Assembly: GCF_036785885.1 (NCBI RefSeq)
Contig: NC_092323.1
Coordinates: 20,778,501-20,842,500, forward strand
DNA length: 64,000 bases
DNA from: Coffea arabica
Taxonomy: Eukaryota; Streptophyta; Magnoliopsida; Gentianales; Rubiaceae
Direction of reading: 5' to 3'
Below the pieces are notes generated by a model, which worked only from the letters and a program-made list of their open reading frames with translations, did not search any database and was not told the DNA's origin. The first letter of the stretch is position 1; each line of letters begins with the position of its first letter. This document shows positions 24,722 through 35,600 of this stretch, in pieces. The translations under genes and the position numbers were made by a program.

Positions 24722-25358
24722 GAGTATTCCCCAGTCAACACAGACACAATGAAGTTCAATACCAGTAGCCTATCCAAAAACAAAACCAGAAAACTATGAA
24801 AGTATAAGAAGCACCAAAACAATCCGAAGGAAAATAGGAAAAAACAACCGACACCTAGTAACGAGCTAACTGAAATGGAGAATGGAATCAGAACCAGATA
24901 AGGATCTGAAATGGAAAATCGGACCTGTAAATGGTAAATGAACCTGGAATGAAAACTCTAACAGAAAAACAAGCTCAAAACAGAGACGAAGAAAGCTTAG
25001 CTTAGATCTTCTAGATCGCCATCTTCAGTCATCCTACCGTGGAATGACTGCAGATTACGGACAGGAGGATGCCAAACGAAGAGGATAACAGCATCATGAT
25101 AACTCGTTATTACTCCATTGAATTCACCATTGATGTAGCAGGCAATGAGGATCTAAGAGATTTTTGTTTTGTTTTTTGTTTGTTTTTTTGAATGAAAGTA
25201 CGGGAAATTTGAAATTTTGAAAAAACCAGTTCAAAACACCCACCCAAGGTGATTTTGGCTCCCCACTTAGAGAGAGAAAGTAACCCACCTACAAGAGGGA
25301 CTACCAAGTCTTCTGGATACAACAAAATTTATTGTTTCCTTACTTGAATTTATTTGTT

Positions 25359-25505
25359 GGTCTCATAAATGTTGGGGTTTGAGAAGGGATTGTTCTATAC
25401 CATAAAATTCAAGATAATTGAAGTTGAGTTCCAAGATTTACCTTGCAAATTTATTAAAGCTTTTTGCAATATGCTTCTATGTGATATTCCTTCTCTTTGA
25501 AGTTG

Positions 25506-25539
<34 letters not shown>

Positions 25540-26756
25540 ACAAAACACCTTTCCTTTTTCAATTTTTGTGCTTTTCTTCTTCTGCTACTGATGCGGGTTT
25601 GATGAATGAGACCGTTAATCAATCTTGCAAGGAGACCAAGTTGAGAAAGAAAAAGATAAATAAAAACTCTATCAACTGTGTCTGTATTTTTTTTTGGGAC
25701 AAATATCAACCAATTCTATAGTGTCATTAATCTATTGTGTTTCATACAGAGGATAAGGATGGCTGATTCATATAATGTGTATGAAATATCAACTTCATTT
25801 CAAATTCAATTGATAATCTAGTAAAATGCCAAAAAAATCAACTTAATTTACAAAAGGCATATATTCCTTACATTGTAAAGGGATATTTAATTAAGTTTTT
25901 AATTATCATTAGAAATAAAAATAATAAAACTCATTATCAACTAATTATTTGAGGCTAACTATGTAATAGAAAAAAAAACATATGATATATTATTAGCATG
26001 AATAAATAAAATAAAAATAAAAATAGAAGAAAAAGAAGTTTAATTAGAATTCTTACTAGCAATTTAATGCTATTTCATTCTAATTTACATCTCAATTCAT
26101 GCTAAAAACCCTTAATATCACTATTTAAAAGTTAAAATATATATATAATGATTCAAAATCAAAATATTGGGGAGAAGTCAAAGTTGTTGACTAACAGCAA
26201 TTTGATATTGACCTTTAGTCATTGTTCAATTTCCACTAATTGTTCTAAATCTGCCTAAAATCACAAACTTTGGGGACTAAATTTGTTTTCTCCAAAATAT
26301 TGGAGACCAATTTTGTACATAGGCCAAACATTAGAGATCAAAATTGCAATTCTCTTTTTTTTTTTGGACAAATATCAGCTAAGTCTATACTGTCATTAAT
26401 TTAACGTGTTTCATACAAAGGATAAGGATTATTGATTCAGTAGGAGTGGCTAATACGAGTCATTTTGCAAATCAATCTTTACCAAGTAATGTGTATACGA
26501 CAGCTTTGTCCTTTTTAAAAAAAAATTGTAATCTTTTTTAGTTTATGGGCTATCATACGTAGATAAAAAAAAAAAAAGGCAAAGATCGCTCAAAGCACTT
26601 TTATATGTAGCATAGATTTTGATGCCTAATCACGTCCCTTATGTGAAAATAATATTGTGGAAATATATATAATCCAATATTTTGGGCTTGAATTTATGCT
26701 GATATCTTAGTCGGTGTTGGTTTCGTGAATTACTTGTCATGAAGAATATTTTGATA
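25359..26756. other. AT-rich intergenic spacer between the LINE and the small LTR element
   Basis: Very AT-rich, with a (TA)n microsatellite at about 25507-25538 and several T or A runs. No coding region or element terminus was supported. Confidence 0.5.
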
Positions 26757-26761
26757 CAAAA

Positions 26762-27157
26762 TGCTGGCACAAAAAAACGCGCACACAACGAAAACAATTT
26801 TGACACATATAAAAATATGTAGGAAGAGGAGGAGAATAAATACTCAATAATTTAATTAACTCAAAACTCAATAATAACAAATATCAAGTCGTAGCTTTTT
26901 GCTCACCATAACTCACAAATCTCAATTATGAGATTTTCTCTCAAACCTATTCTTGAATACTCAACTCAACTTTTCAAGTAATAACATACTAGATTGGTAG
27001 TATTTTTAAACTCCAAAACTTCTTAAAACAAATACAATTGTAAACCAAAACTTACTTGGAAACTAATTTGAGATTTCCTAATCTAATATGGAAATTAAAC
27101 AAATAGGACACCAAAAAGAATTAGGAAACCGAATACAGTTTGGTTTCATTTCCTTCA
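26762..27157 (-). repeat. 3' LTR of the small LTR element
   Basis: This copy lies downstream in the element's own (minus) direction. On the plus strand it starts TGCTGGCACAAAAAAA and ends TTTCCTTCA. Compared with the other LTR it has about 25 extra bases near 26920-26950. Confidence 0.88.
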
Positions 27158-27168
27158 TTGCCTCCCTT
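27158..27168 (-). other. Polypurine tract of the small LTR element
   Basis: On the minus strand AAGGGAGGCAA directly precedes the 3' LTR start TGAAGG. This is where plus-strand DNA synthesis would start. It overlaps the stop codon of the last internal ORF. Confidence 0.75.
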
Positions 27169-27583
27169 AAACCAAGCTCTTCATTGAAGCAGGTCCAACT
27201 CTATCTTGAGCTTGAATCTCCATAGAAAATTTAGTTGCAGTAAACACAAGATTCAACCTCAGCATATGATTAGTCTTTAACTTCATCTTTACACGTGGTA
27301 ATGGACGAATCTTATACTTCTCGATCAATTTCTTCAATTGATCACTCTTGTCAAAAAATTCAAACTTATCCGACCATTCTTCATCCAATGCTTCATACTT
27401 CAATTCATCCACGACACCAATAAAATCTCCCAAAACTAGAAAATCATAATTTTCACTACTAAGATTTTCAACATCACCATGTTTTTCCTTTATTTTTTCC
27501 ACATTAATAATCGCATTAACTTTAAGTGTACCACAACCTTCAATTAATTTGTCCACCTCACAATTGATTTCAACCAAGTCCAT
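27167..27583 (-). CDS. Unidentified ORF C of the small LTR element (about 138 residues)
   Basis: It starts MDLVEINCEVDKLIEG; its ATG overlaps the TGA of the preceding ORF (TGATGG). It ends with a stop inside the polypurine tract. It is acidic in the first two thirds, then has a basic stretch (KYKIRPLPRVKMKLK) near residues 90-105. No known retroelement domain or host family was recognised. The overlap could mean coupled translation, or it could be a frameshift within one longer ancestral protein; I cannot tell which. Confidence 0.5.
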   Translation of the reverse strand: MDLVEINCEVDKLIEGCGTLKVNAIINVEKIKEKHGDVENLSSENYDFLVLGDFIGVVDELKYEALDEEWSDKFEFFDKSDQLKKLIEKYKIRPLPRVKMKLKTNHMLRLNLVFTATKFSMEIQAQDRVGPASMKSLV

Positions 27584-27951
27584 CACTTGTTTTTTTCAAA
27601 TTCATCAATCTTGACAAAATTAACAATTTCTACATTGCCATGATCTTCAGGCACATATTTGACTTCACCAATGAAGTTACCTGTTTTCTCAACCACACAT
27701 GAGATTTCTTCTTGAATCACAAATTCTTCATTTTCATGTGCACTCACAACTTCTGCAATCTCTTCTTTCTTTGACTCATCAAAAAGTTCTTTTTCTTTGA
27801 ACACCCCAAACAAAGTCTCTTTATCATCAACCTTATCAAAAATTTCAAAAGTCTCTTTATCATCAACAAATACATCCTCTTCCAAATTAACCTCCCATTC
27901 TAAACCAATTTTTGACTTATAATTGGATTCATATGAAAATTCTATCACCAA
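27583..27951 (-). CDS. Unidentified acidic ORF B of the small LTR element (122 residues)
   Basis: It starts MVIEFSYESNYKSK and ends VKIDEFEKNK before TGA. It is extremely rich in Glu, Asp and Lys, with a local repeat of VDDKETF/VDDKETL near residues 28-46. No membrane segment, signal peptide or known motif is visible. It lies between ORF A (28 bp gap) and ORF C (overlapping). Its function is unknown, and the open frame could be chance preservation in a low-complexity sequence. Confidence 0.5.
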   Translation of the reverse strand: MVIEFSYESNYKSKIGLEWEVNLEEDVFVDDKETFEIFDKVDDKETLFGVFKEKELFDESKKEEIAEVVSAHENEEFVIQEEISCVVEKTGNFIGEVKYVPEDHGNVEIVNFVKIDEFEKNK

Positions 27952-27978
27952 AATATAAATGAAATCCGACCAAAACCA

Positions 27979-28239
27979 CTAAGGCGATTGAGTAGAGATG
28001 ATAAGCCTTTTATAATACTCTTCAACCATTGACTTTCGCATTATTTTGAAAAATAATCTGGCCTTCCTTTTCTTAATTTCTTTTGATTGACCACTATTTA
28101 AATTGATCTTAAGAAATTCACCCAAACCACACTTTCTAAGATATTTGTGCATTATTCTTGACCATTTAGAATTTTCTTTATCACCACTAAGTGTGTGTAA
28201 AGCTTTAAATTTTTCACCATTCACAAATTCTTTGTCCAT
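27979..28239 (-). CDS. Unidentified basic ORF A of the small LTR element (86 residues)
   Basis: It starts MDKEFVNGEKFKAL and ends RLIISTQSP. It is rich in Lys and Arg (e.g. KEIKKRKARLFFKIMRK near residues 53-69). This is the first long frame after the primer-binding site, about 400 bp downstream of it. A small basic protein at this position could be a relic of a gag nucleic-acid-binding protein, but no zinc knuckle is visible and I do not claim homology. Confidence 0.45.
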   Translation of the reverse strand: MDKEFVNGEKFKALHTLSGDKENSKWSRIMHKYLRKCGLGEFLKINLNSGQSKEIKKRKARLFFKIMRKSMVEEYYKRLIISTQSP

Positions 28240-28634
28240 GGCAATCCAAAATAATTTAAGTACCTTGACAGATATTTTTTTTCATTCCCTGCTTGAATTT
28301 CTTGGCCTCCCTGGCTTCAGATTTGATCAAACTTCACCGTGACAATCAACAATCTGATAGGATCTTTTTCTTTTGATCATTGCATAACATCAATAATCAC
28401 GACAGAGTCCCTCTTGTTTTTTTTAAGACCTCTGTCCAATTACGGTCCTAATTCCAATCAACGAGCGAGTACTATAAGACCAACTCTCGTGGTCTAATTT
28501 TTCAATATATGAGTATTCTACCACAACCTCTATACCTTTTTTATGGTATAGGATTCTCTATCAAAAAATTTTGCACTCTCTCCAAGCATCATAGACACCC
28601 CAAGATCAAACTCTTGAATCTAAGGGTATCTAAG

Positions 28635-28646
28635 GGTCTGATACCA
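28635..28646 (-). other. Primer-binding site (tRNA-iMet type)
   Basis: The minus strand reads TGGTATCAGACC, 2 bp inside the 5' LTR. It matches the usual plant PBS complementary to the 3' end of initiator-Met tRNA (TGGTATCAGAGC...) except near its end. It fixes the element's orientation. Confidence 0.88.
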
Positions 28647-28648
28647 CT

Positions 28649-29024
28649 TGTTATTACAAAAAAAAAAAAAGCACGCACAATAGAAGCGATTTTGACACAT
28701 ATAAAAATATGTAAGAATAGGAGGAGAACAAATACTCAATAATTTAATTAACTCAAAACTCAATAATAACAAATATCAGGTCGTAGGTTTTTCGCTCACC
28801 AGAACTCTCAAATCTATTCTTTAATACTCAACTCAACTTTTCAAGTAATAACCTACTAGATTGGTAGTATTTATCGACTCCAAAACTTTTTAAAACAAAT
28901 ACAATTATAAACCAAAACTTACTTGGAAACTAACTTGAGATTTCCTAATCTAATATGAAAACTAAACAAATAGGACACCAAAATGAATTAAGAAACCAAA
29001 TACAATTTGGTTTAATTTCCTTCA
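28649..29024 (-). repeat. 5' LTR of the small LTR element
   Basis: On the plus strand it starts TGTTATTACAAAAAA and ends TTTCCTTCA, followed by the TSD CAAAA. It shares blocks such as ATATAAAAATATGTA and CTCAATAATAACAAATATCA with the other LTR. Confidence 0.88.
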
Positions 29025-29029
29025 CAAAA

Positions 29030-29616
29030 TTCTGTAATTTGATGTTAGCATTCATAAGAGACTAAAAAGGCAAAAATATTAATATTAATAAAAGCATAAA
29101 AATAGTGCAAGGATTAACGTGCTCGAAGTGCTAAGGGATAAAATTATAATTTTACACAGCCAGCTAGCATGATGTAAAGGGAGTCAGTGATTGTAGATAA
29201 CGTTACAAGTTAAATTATCAGAGGCACCAAAAATTAAAGGGATAATGTTGAAAAACCCAAATACTATGTGAATGTATATTTTAACTCTTTTAACCCATGT
29301 GAATGTACATATCTAAATTTATCCTCAAAAGCCCCTTAATACTACTTTCTCGAATTGATTTTACCTTTCTAAAGAACAAACCCCTGAGATCTATCCTTAC
29401 AAAATAACTTCACTTTGTAGGCCAATCTCCAAAGTGATTATGGGACCGACGCAATTTTAACCAATGTTGATAATTTCCCCATTTAAAAAGCGAAAGGATC
29501 CACTAATCCTGTGACACTTTGACGCATTCCAACATTTCCTTCCAAGGTTCACTTTCGTATTCCATTGTCTTTCTCCAAATATCCACCGAAAAGTCGTAAA
29601 GGTGGAAGAAAAATCA
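29030..29616 (+). promoter_or_regulatory. PAD4 upstream region
   Basis: The 590 bp between the LTR element and the PAD4 start codon must include the promoter and 5' UTR. A TTTGACG sequence (29518-29524) contains the WRKY core TTGAC about 95 bp upstream of the ATG. WRKY control is usual for this gene family, but a 5-base core is weak evidence. No clear TATA box was identified. Confidence 0.35.
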
Positions 29617-32600
29617 ATGGAGGCCGAAGCTTCATCGTAAGTAAAGCGAACCAATACCAATAAACCAAAACCAGACTTGTCACTGAAATTTCTACAAAAT
29701 TTCCATGAAATCAACTTTACTTATTCTACTTGCCCTCTTTTTAAACTAACAATCCCTTGGCAGGTTCGAGTGCAGTGAGATGTTAGCAACACTGCTAGCT
29801 TCAACACCGTTGCTCGAGGAGTCATGGAAGCTCTGCGGTCAAGCCAACGCCGAAGCTCCGCAAAGTTATGGCACAAAGCAGATGGGACATGTGAGTTACG
29901 TAGCCTTTTCAGGGATCCAAATGCTTGCAGGGTTGGATCCCAGTTGCAGCAATTTGGTGCCGATTGAAAGCTCTGCTAATGGGCTGTTTTCCTCCTTGCA
30001 CCGTCATGGAGAAGGTGAAGAGCCAGTTATGGTTCATGCTGGATTGCTACATCTCTTCTTGTCCTTCTACAGCTCCCCAATTTTCCACAACCAGGTTTGC
30101 AATGGTTTAAGAATTCAAATTCAATTCATTTTGGTTTTGAAACGAAGACGTTTAGGATGAGAGGAGACACACACATGAGGCTGGGGTATTGCTAGCTTGG
30201 TCCGGTGGTCGTACGGTTGCCGGCGGAACCGTACTAATAGGTTGAAGGTTTGGATAGAACGTAATACTTCAGTCCGATCTGAACCATCCATTTAAATTTT
30301 TTAAAAAATTTTAATGAACGACTCAGATTGGATCGAGTCGATACAATCTCCTCTGAGTCATCAATTTCACCATGGTGCACTAAGCAATTTAATGTAGTTC
30401 ATAGATTTCGCCTATCAATATAGGGCTAAATTGCATCTTTAGAGTGTCTGTTTCTCAAGGTTGGTTTTCTTTATTTCACCATTTCAATATAAGAAATTGT
30501 CCATAGTATCAAAGACAAGATAGCTACACTCAAAGCAATTTTGCTAGTGGAGTATAATTTAGAAGATTGAACATTAAATTTTCTATAGTTTTGTGCGAGC
30601 AAATTGTTGTTTTGAAAAGAATTTTCTTGAAATTTTAGAACTTTTGAGGGGTTAAAATAATATTTCTTTGAACTTGGGGGTGGCGGCTACTAAGTTTCCG
30701 CCTCCACTTGTTAGCCCATTTACAATTAATTATGTGAGGGCAATTGCAATTTGCACCATTGTATTATCACTAATTGGTGGTTTGATTCTGAACATTCAAT
30801 TATAGCAACTATGTCTCTCTCATTATAAATTTTTAAAATATTTTTCAAATCGCTTGAAAATTAATCGATTTGCTATTTAATTTTGGATAAAAAGACTTTA
30901 GTACTCATATATTTTAACAAAGAAATTCAATATATGAGTGTCAAAGTATTTTCTTTCAACTCTTTTGAAATTCATTATTGATTTTATTCTATTAGAGTAA
31001 TTGATGATAGTTTTGTCGCACATTTCACTTTATGAATGGGCAACTGTGATAAAGTCAATGGATGTTGACACGTGTGGCCACTAGACATAACCATGATACT
31101 GTCCCCTCAGTCCTCACATTCATAGCATTTCCCAGCTTGGCACGGCAATTTGGTTTGAACTTCTAAAACACGGCTTTACTTGTTTCTCTCAGCCTCCGAA
31201 GTGGAGGTGTCAAATGGATGATTTAGTTAGATTGGTCAGGTCTTAAATGAGTTTAGGGTATAATTGGGTCTATTCGTTTGTACTCATTTAATTAATAAAT
31301 AAATAGGTCAACAATAGATCAATCTATTTATACTTATTTAATATATGGTATGGGAAAATTCAATTACCCATTTATGACTCATTTGAAATTCAATTTATTT
31401 ATTTTTAATAATTTTTTTGCAGATGTTGTTTGATAAGAATTAACAACATTTTATTGTTATTGGATTGATCTACTTAACATTTACTAAAAATTAAGTTTAG
31501 ACGTGTAATTATTTTTAAATGGGTATAAATGAATAATGTGAGTCAAACTATTATTCACTAATTAAATGGGTTTAATTAAGTAACCCATCTAAGTCATCAT
31601 TTCATATCCAAATTCACTTATTAATGTGGTTTAAAACCTTTTTTTAATGATTGTTTACAATTAGCATCTATAGGACAGAACCTAGTTTGATATTAAAAAT
31701 CCCCTATTTAGAATGTGAATTACCATTGAAAGTGACATTTTAGATAACTAAACTCTTTTAATCAAGTTAATTCATTAATCCAATACGTAGGTGATTCCAA
31801 GAATAGTAGTCAAAGATTATGTTGATTATGTTGTGCGAATAGAATATTCCTTATTGGATCCGAAGTGCTTATTGATTGCGAGCGAAGTGCGGCTACCCCT
31901 AACTCTCCACATAATGTGTGAAATAAAAAAAGAAAAGTAAACCAATTATTTAGCGTGCGTTCGATAAAATTGAAGTCGAAAAACTAGAATCTGAAATCTC
32001 AATTTATTAAGTTATTGAATTGTTAAATACTGAATCTAATATGTTTGAGTGTATTTCACATTAAATAATAAGTGAATAGTTTATCACTAATTTATAGAGC
32101 AAGTTTTGCGTAAGAAATTTAGTCACTTGATTCATTCAGATGTTCTGTCTTTCGTTATCAAACTCATTTGAACATATTAAGATTTAAATATATTAAGTTT
32201 AAGTGTTGAATTGGATTATTAAACAGGGCCTTTTGGTCTCATAAAAGGTATTAAATTATTTTTCATTTTTTATAAAACACATTATAATTTTATTAAATAA
32301 TGAAATTTGTTAAAAAATTATAAGACATGAGACATACGCAAATATAATAGGTACGACAAACCCGAAAAAACAACCGATAATATAGATTTAAAATAATTAA
32401 TAAAAATTTTCATCGTAAAACTACAACAGATATATGCTACAAATGTTCTCGGGGCTGTGTCGGTCTATCTGTGATGTTTAAATATGTTTAGAGATATTAA
32501 ATAGTTTGATAGTATATTTGATGGGGCTGCTGATTGAATGACTAACTTACGTGACAATTGTGAATTGAATTGATCAACCAGGTGGCATTATTGAGAAACC

Positions 32601-35600
32601 AAAATAAGGTCAATTACACATCCCATCATCCACGGGGCTATTTCGTCTTCTGGTGAAGTTAGGCAGTCAGGTCATCTACTTTGTCGATTTCCCGGTTTAT
32701 CAAGTTGATTTTGATGAGCAAAACGAAAGTGATGTGACGCGACAACCACATATAGTGTCTCGCGTACGGTTTGAGTTAAACACCCACATATATTTGGGTA
32801 ATCTAGAATCAACATTGTTGACTCGTAAAAAGTAAAAACTACTGAGCTGAGCCAAGGTTCAGTGGCCCACAAAAAAGGGTTGAGTTATAGTTGGGGCCGG
32901 GGTTCGAACCCACATACGTTGAAAAAAACAATCTAAGAGAGGTACCAAATCATCCTTTTGGTTTGGTTAGTGTTTTATACCTACTAGTTTTTTATACATA
33001 GTTTCTTTAGGTTCCTTTCTCTTAACATTAAGATTTCCTCTACATTAAGATAGATTAGATTATAGAAATGTCGTTATCGTACAAAAAAAACTCGTAAAAC
33101 TAATTTTTTACATGGAAAAGAGCAAACAAATATATATATATATATATATTCATGTATATATATAAATATATATATGAAAAATCTATACATGTGATAAATA
33201 TTTTATACTAGCAAAGTGACAATATAGACATTAGCAGATCTAAATATAAATCATATATACAAAATTTAGTGTTCAAATTTGAAATGAGATAATGTAGCAT
33301 ACATCCAGATCTGTGTATACACGGATAGTATAGGAAATATATATATACATATATATATATATGAAATAAAGAAATAGAAAAAGACTTCATACTATTATTC
33401 TTCAGTTTTGATCTACTTTATCCTTTAGAGGTTTTTTTTTTCTTTTCCTTTTTGCTTTCCTATTGGTTTCAAATACTTTTAACTAAATATCGGAGTACTC
33501 CGCACCGACATAAAATTTTTCACAACTGTAGTGATAGGAATGAATCTTTCTAGAATATCTGCAACATGTGGTGGTCAAGTGGTGGGCTCAAAATGCTCAT
33601 TTTATAAAGAAATAGAGAGCACTGTTTGATTTGGATGGTCAACAATGGCGATCCAAGTTGACTTGAGGTCAATCCAATGAAACAATTATTGTCGGTTGGA
33701 GTCTTGGACCAGACCATGGCTAACTTTTTTGGTTTTTTTCCTTTGCTGGTTCTAATTAATACATTGAATATGAGAGGACTGCAAAACCACGTATTAACAC
33801 ATTAATAGGTGGATGGTTGATTTGGGATGAGAACCTTAAGTTAACCTTAATCCTATATTTTATAGATTGAAGTTCAGTTTAAAAGCTCCTTCTCTTGTTT
33901 TTTTAACTGAAAAAAAAAAAATTTGTCAATAATTTACTAAAAAATTACTCAAGCCTTGTCAAGTCAATAACTTAATTGAATCATAAGTGTTGTTAAGTTC
34001 AATTGAATCTTTTCAAAATTTGAATTTAAATCACCGCGGACTATCTTATTTGTTAAGGGCTCAACTTAATCTTTGGGGATGTTTTTCTTTTTCTTTAATT
34101 GTTTTTTTCATTCAATTGTGGAAGTAATTGAGGGTTCTATCAGAACCCACAAGCTTAAAATTCATAGGTAGTAGGTTTGAAGTAAAATAGAGAAAATTGA
34201 TAGGAGTTGAATAAACACATTCTTCAAATCCTCATTTTTCTTGGATACAAGAGAAATAAATAATTTCCATGCAGTTGAAAGTCAATCTATGATTTTTTTC
34301 CCTGTTAGCAAAACAATTATTTCCAGGGCTTCACTTTTGCTCACGGTAATGCAACATAAATATTAGTATTCTAAATGGTAATATATTCACCACATGTAAT
34401 AAGTTTAACACTCGTAAAAGTAGTAAAAAAAATATAAAAAAATAAAAAACTTATATGTTATGAAGAATAAAATTTTACAAAAATTGAAAGATAATAATGT
34501 GTATACTTATATATGCGCATGTATTTGTAGAGATATATGTATATATATTATTATGTTTAAATTGATCTTTGGATGATGTATGGTATTGGGATTACACAAG
34601 GTTCTTAAGATGATGAATATTTCATGAAACTTGACGTTTTCTGCCAAGAACAAAAATGATGCCACCTATCATTTTAGTACTACTAATTCAATTTAATTTT
34701 AAGGGTTAATTGCAATTTTTCCCAATGGATAGTACTAAGATCCTAAACTATCAATCTTAGCATTTGAGTAGACTTTATACAATATTTGTAACACATTGCT
34801 TAAATTGATTGAATATCAGTAAATTTTGATAGTTGCTTTCAAATTAAAAATCTTTGGTATCCCTAAATTGTAGAACAAAATTTCAGTCAACAAATGTATG
34901 CTGAAATCTTATTTACCAAATAGTAAACAAAAATATAATTCAACTGATTTGAAGAATGTGTCACCAAATGAAGGTATAAGGTACTAAAATGTTAAAATTG
35001 ATTTTTTTTTTATACAAAGTAGAAATAGTAAAGCGTGGTTAGCGTTAGCAGAATTAGCTGAGAAAAGGGTTGCTGGACTACCAAAAGCGTGATGCAGTGT
35101 CTCTATGATATGACATGGGCTAGGTCAATTTTTACCCATTTATTTCTTGCTTACATACAAGTTCAAAACAGAAGACAGAAGTTGGTTTAGAGTTTAGACA
35201 AATATTCTTCTGTTTTTTTGCCACAAAGCACACATGACAAAAGGCTGCTCAGGTTTATATCGTCTGTAATACTGTAAATTTTGTCCACTAAAGTGTATAA
35301 AACTCAGAGGACGAATGATAATATTTAGGGGTTATATAACCGGTCCACTTGCTCTTTTTGAATTGGTTATTTGATGCCATTAGGATTCAAAAATAGATTG
35401 AAAAAAAAACCCTTAGCCAATGTTAAACTAGTAATTCCAAGAATGTCTTGTCTAAATAAAATGAAAATTTTTTTCTGTCTGTGATGTGTGGTGAATTAAA
35501 TTACCCGATTAACCTTTAAAATGCCAATGTCAATTGATTCAGCACTAAACGTTGCATCTTTTCCTCTCTTACCATTCTTAATTATCAATAAAACAACTTT

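Larger units (their letters stand above)
15546..25358 (-). mobile_element. Full-length, inactive LINE (L1-type) retrotransposon, interrupted by two solo LTRs
   Basis: Minus-strand element with the plant L1 order: ORF1 (DUF4283-like, zinc-knuckle remnant), then ORF2 with endonuclease, reverse transcriptase, zf-RVT and RNase H. An A-run (T-run at 15556-15563 on the plus strand) marks the 3' end. The 12-mer AATTTATTTGTT occurs at 15546-15557 and again at 25347-25358 and fits as the target-site duplication. The first ORF1 codon is at 24721, so the 5' leader is about 600 bp. Two later insertions (17304-18083 and 21105-23818), each with its own TSD, split it. Removing them restores continuous LINE sequence. 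Several stops (for example TAG at 18622-18624 and TGA near 20180) and frameshifts show it is dead. The TSD is AT-rich, so the exact 5' boundary is less certain than the rest. Confidence 0.85.
26762..29024 (-). mobile_element. Complete 2.26-kb non-autonomous LTR retrotransposon
   Basis: Two direct repeats, 26762-27157 (396 bp) and 28649-29024 (376 bp), share long blocks and have TG...CA ends. The element is flanked by 5-bp target duplications CAAAA (26757-26761 and 29025-29029). Read on the minus strand, the 5' LTR (28649-29024) is followed after 2 bp by a tRNA-iMet primer-binding site. A purine tract abuts the 3' LTR. The LTRs differ by many substitutions and one ~25-bp indel, so the insertion is not recent. 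The 1.5-kb interior has no gag, protease, integrase, RT or RNase H. It has three ORFs of unknown origin instead. It must depend on another element for mobility. It ends about 590 bp upstream of the PAD4 start codon. Confidence 0.9.

Noticed and set aside
25110-25325. 71-codon minus-strand frame in the LINE 5' leader
   Set aside because: It precedes ORF1, has a Lys/Gln run from A-rich DNA and no family match. It is most likely non-coding leader or adjacent sequence.
32884-32905. tRNA gene suggested by GGTTCGAACCC
   Set aside because: Only A-box and B-box-like sequences are present. No acceptor, D-arm or anticodon stem pairing could be drawn, so a SINE head is more likely.
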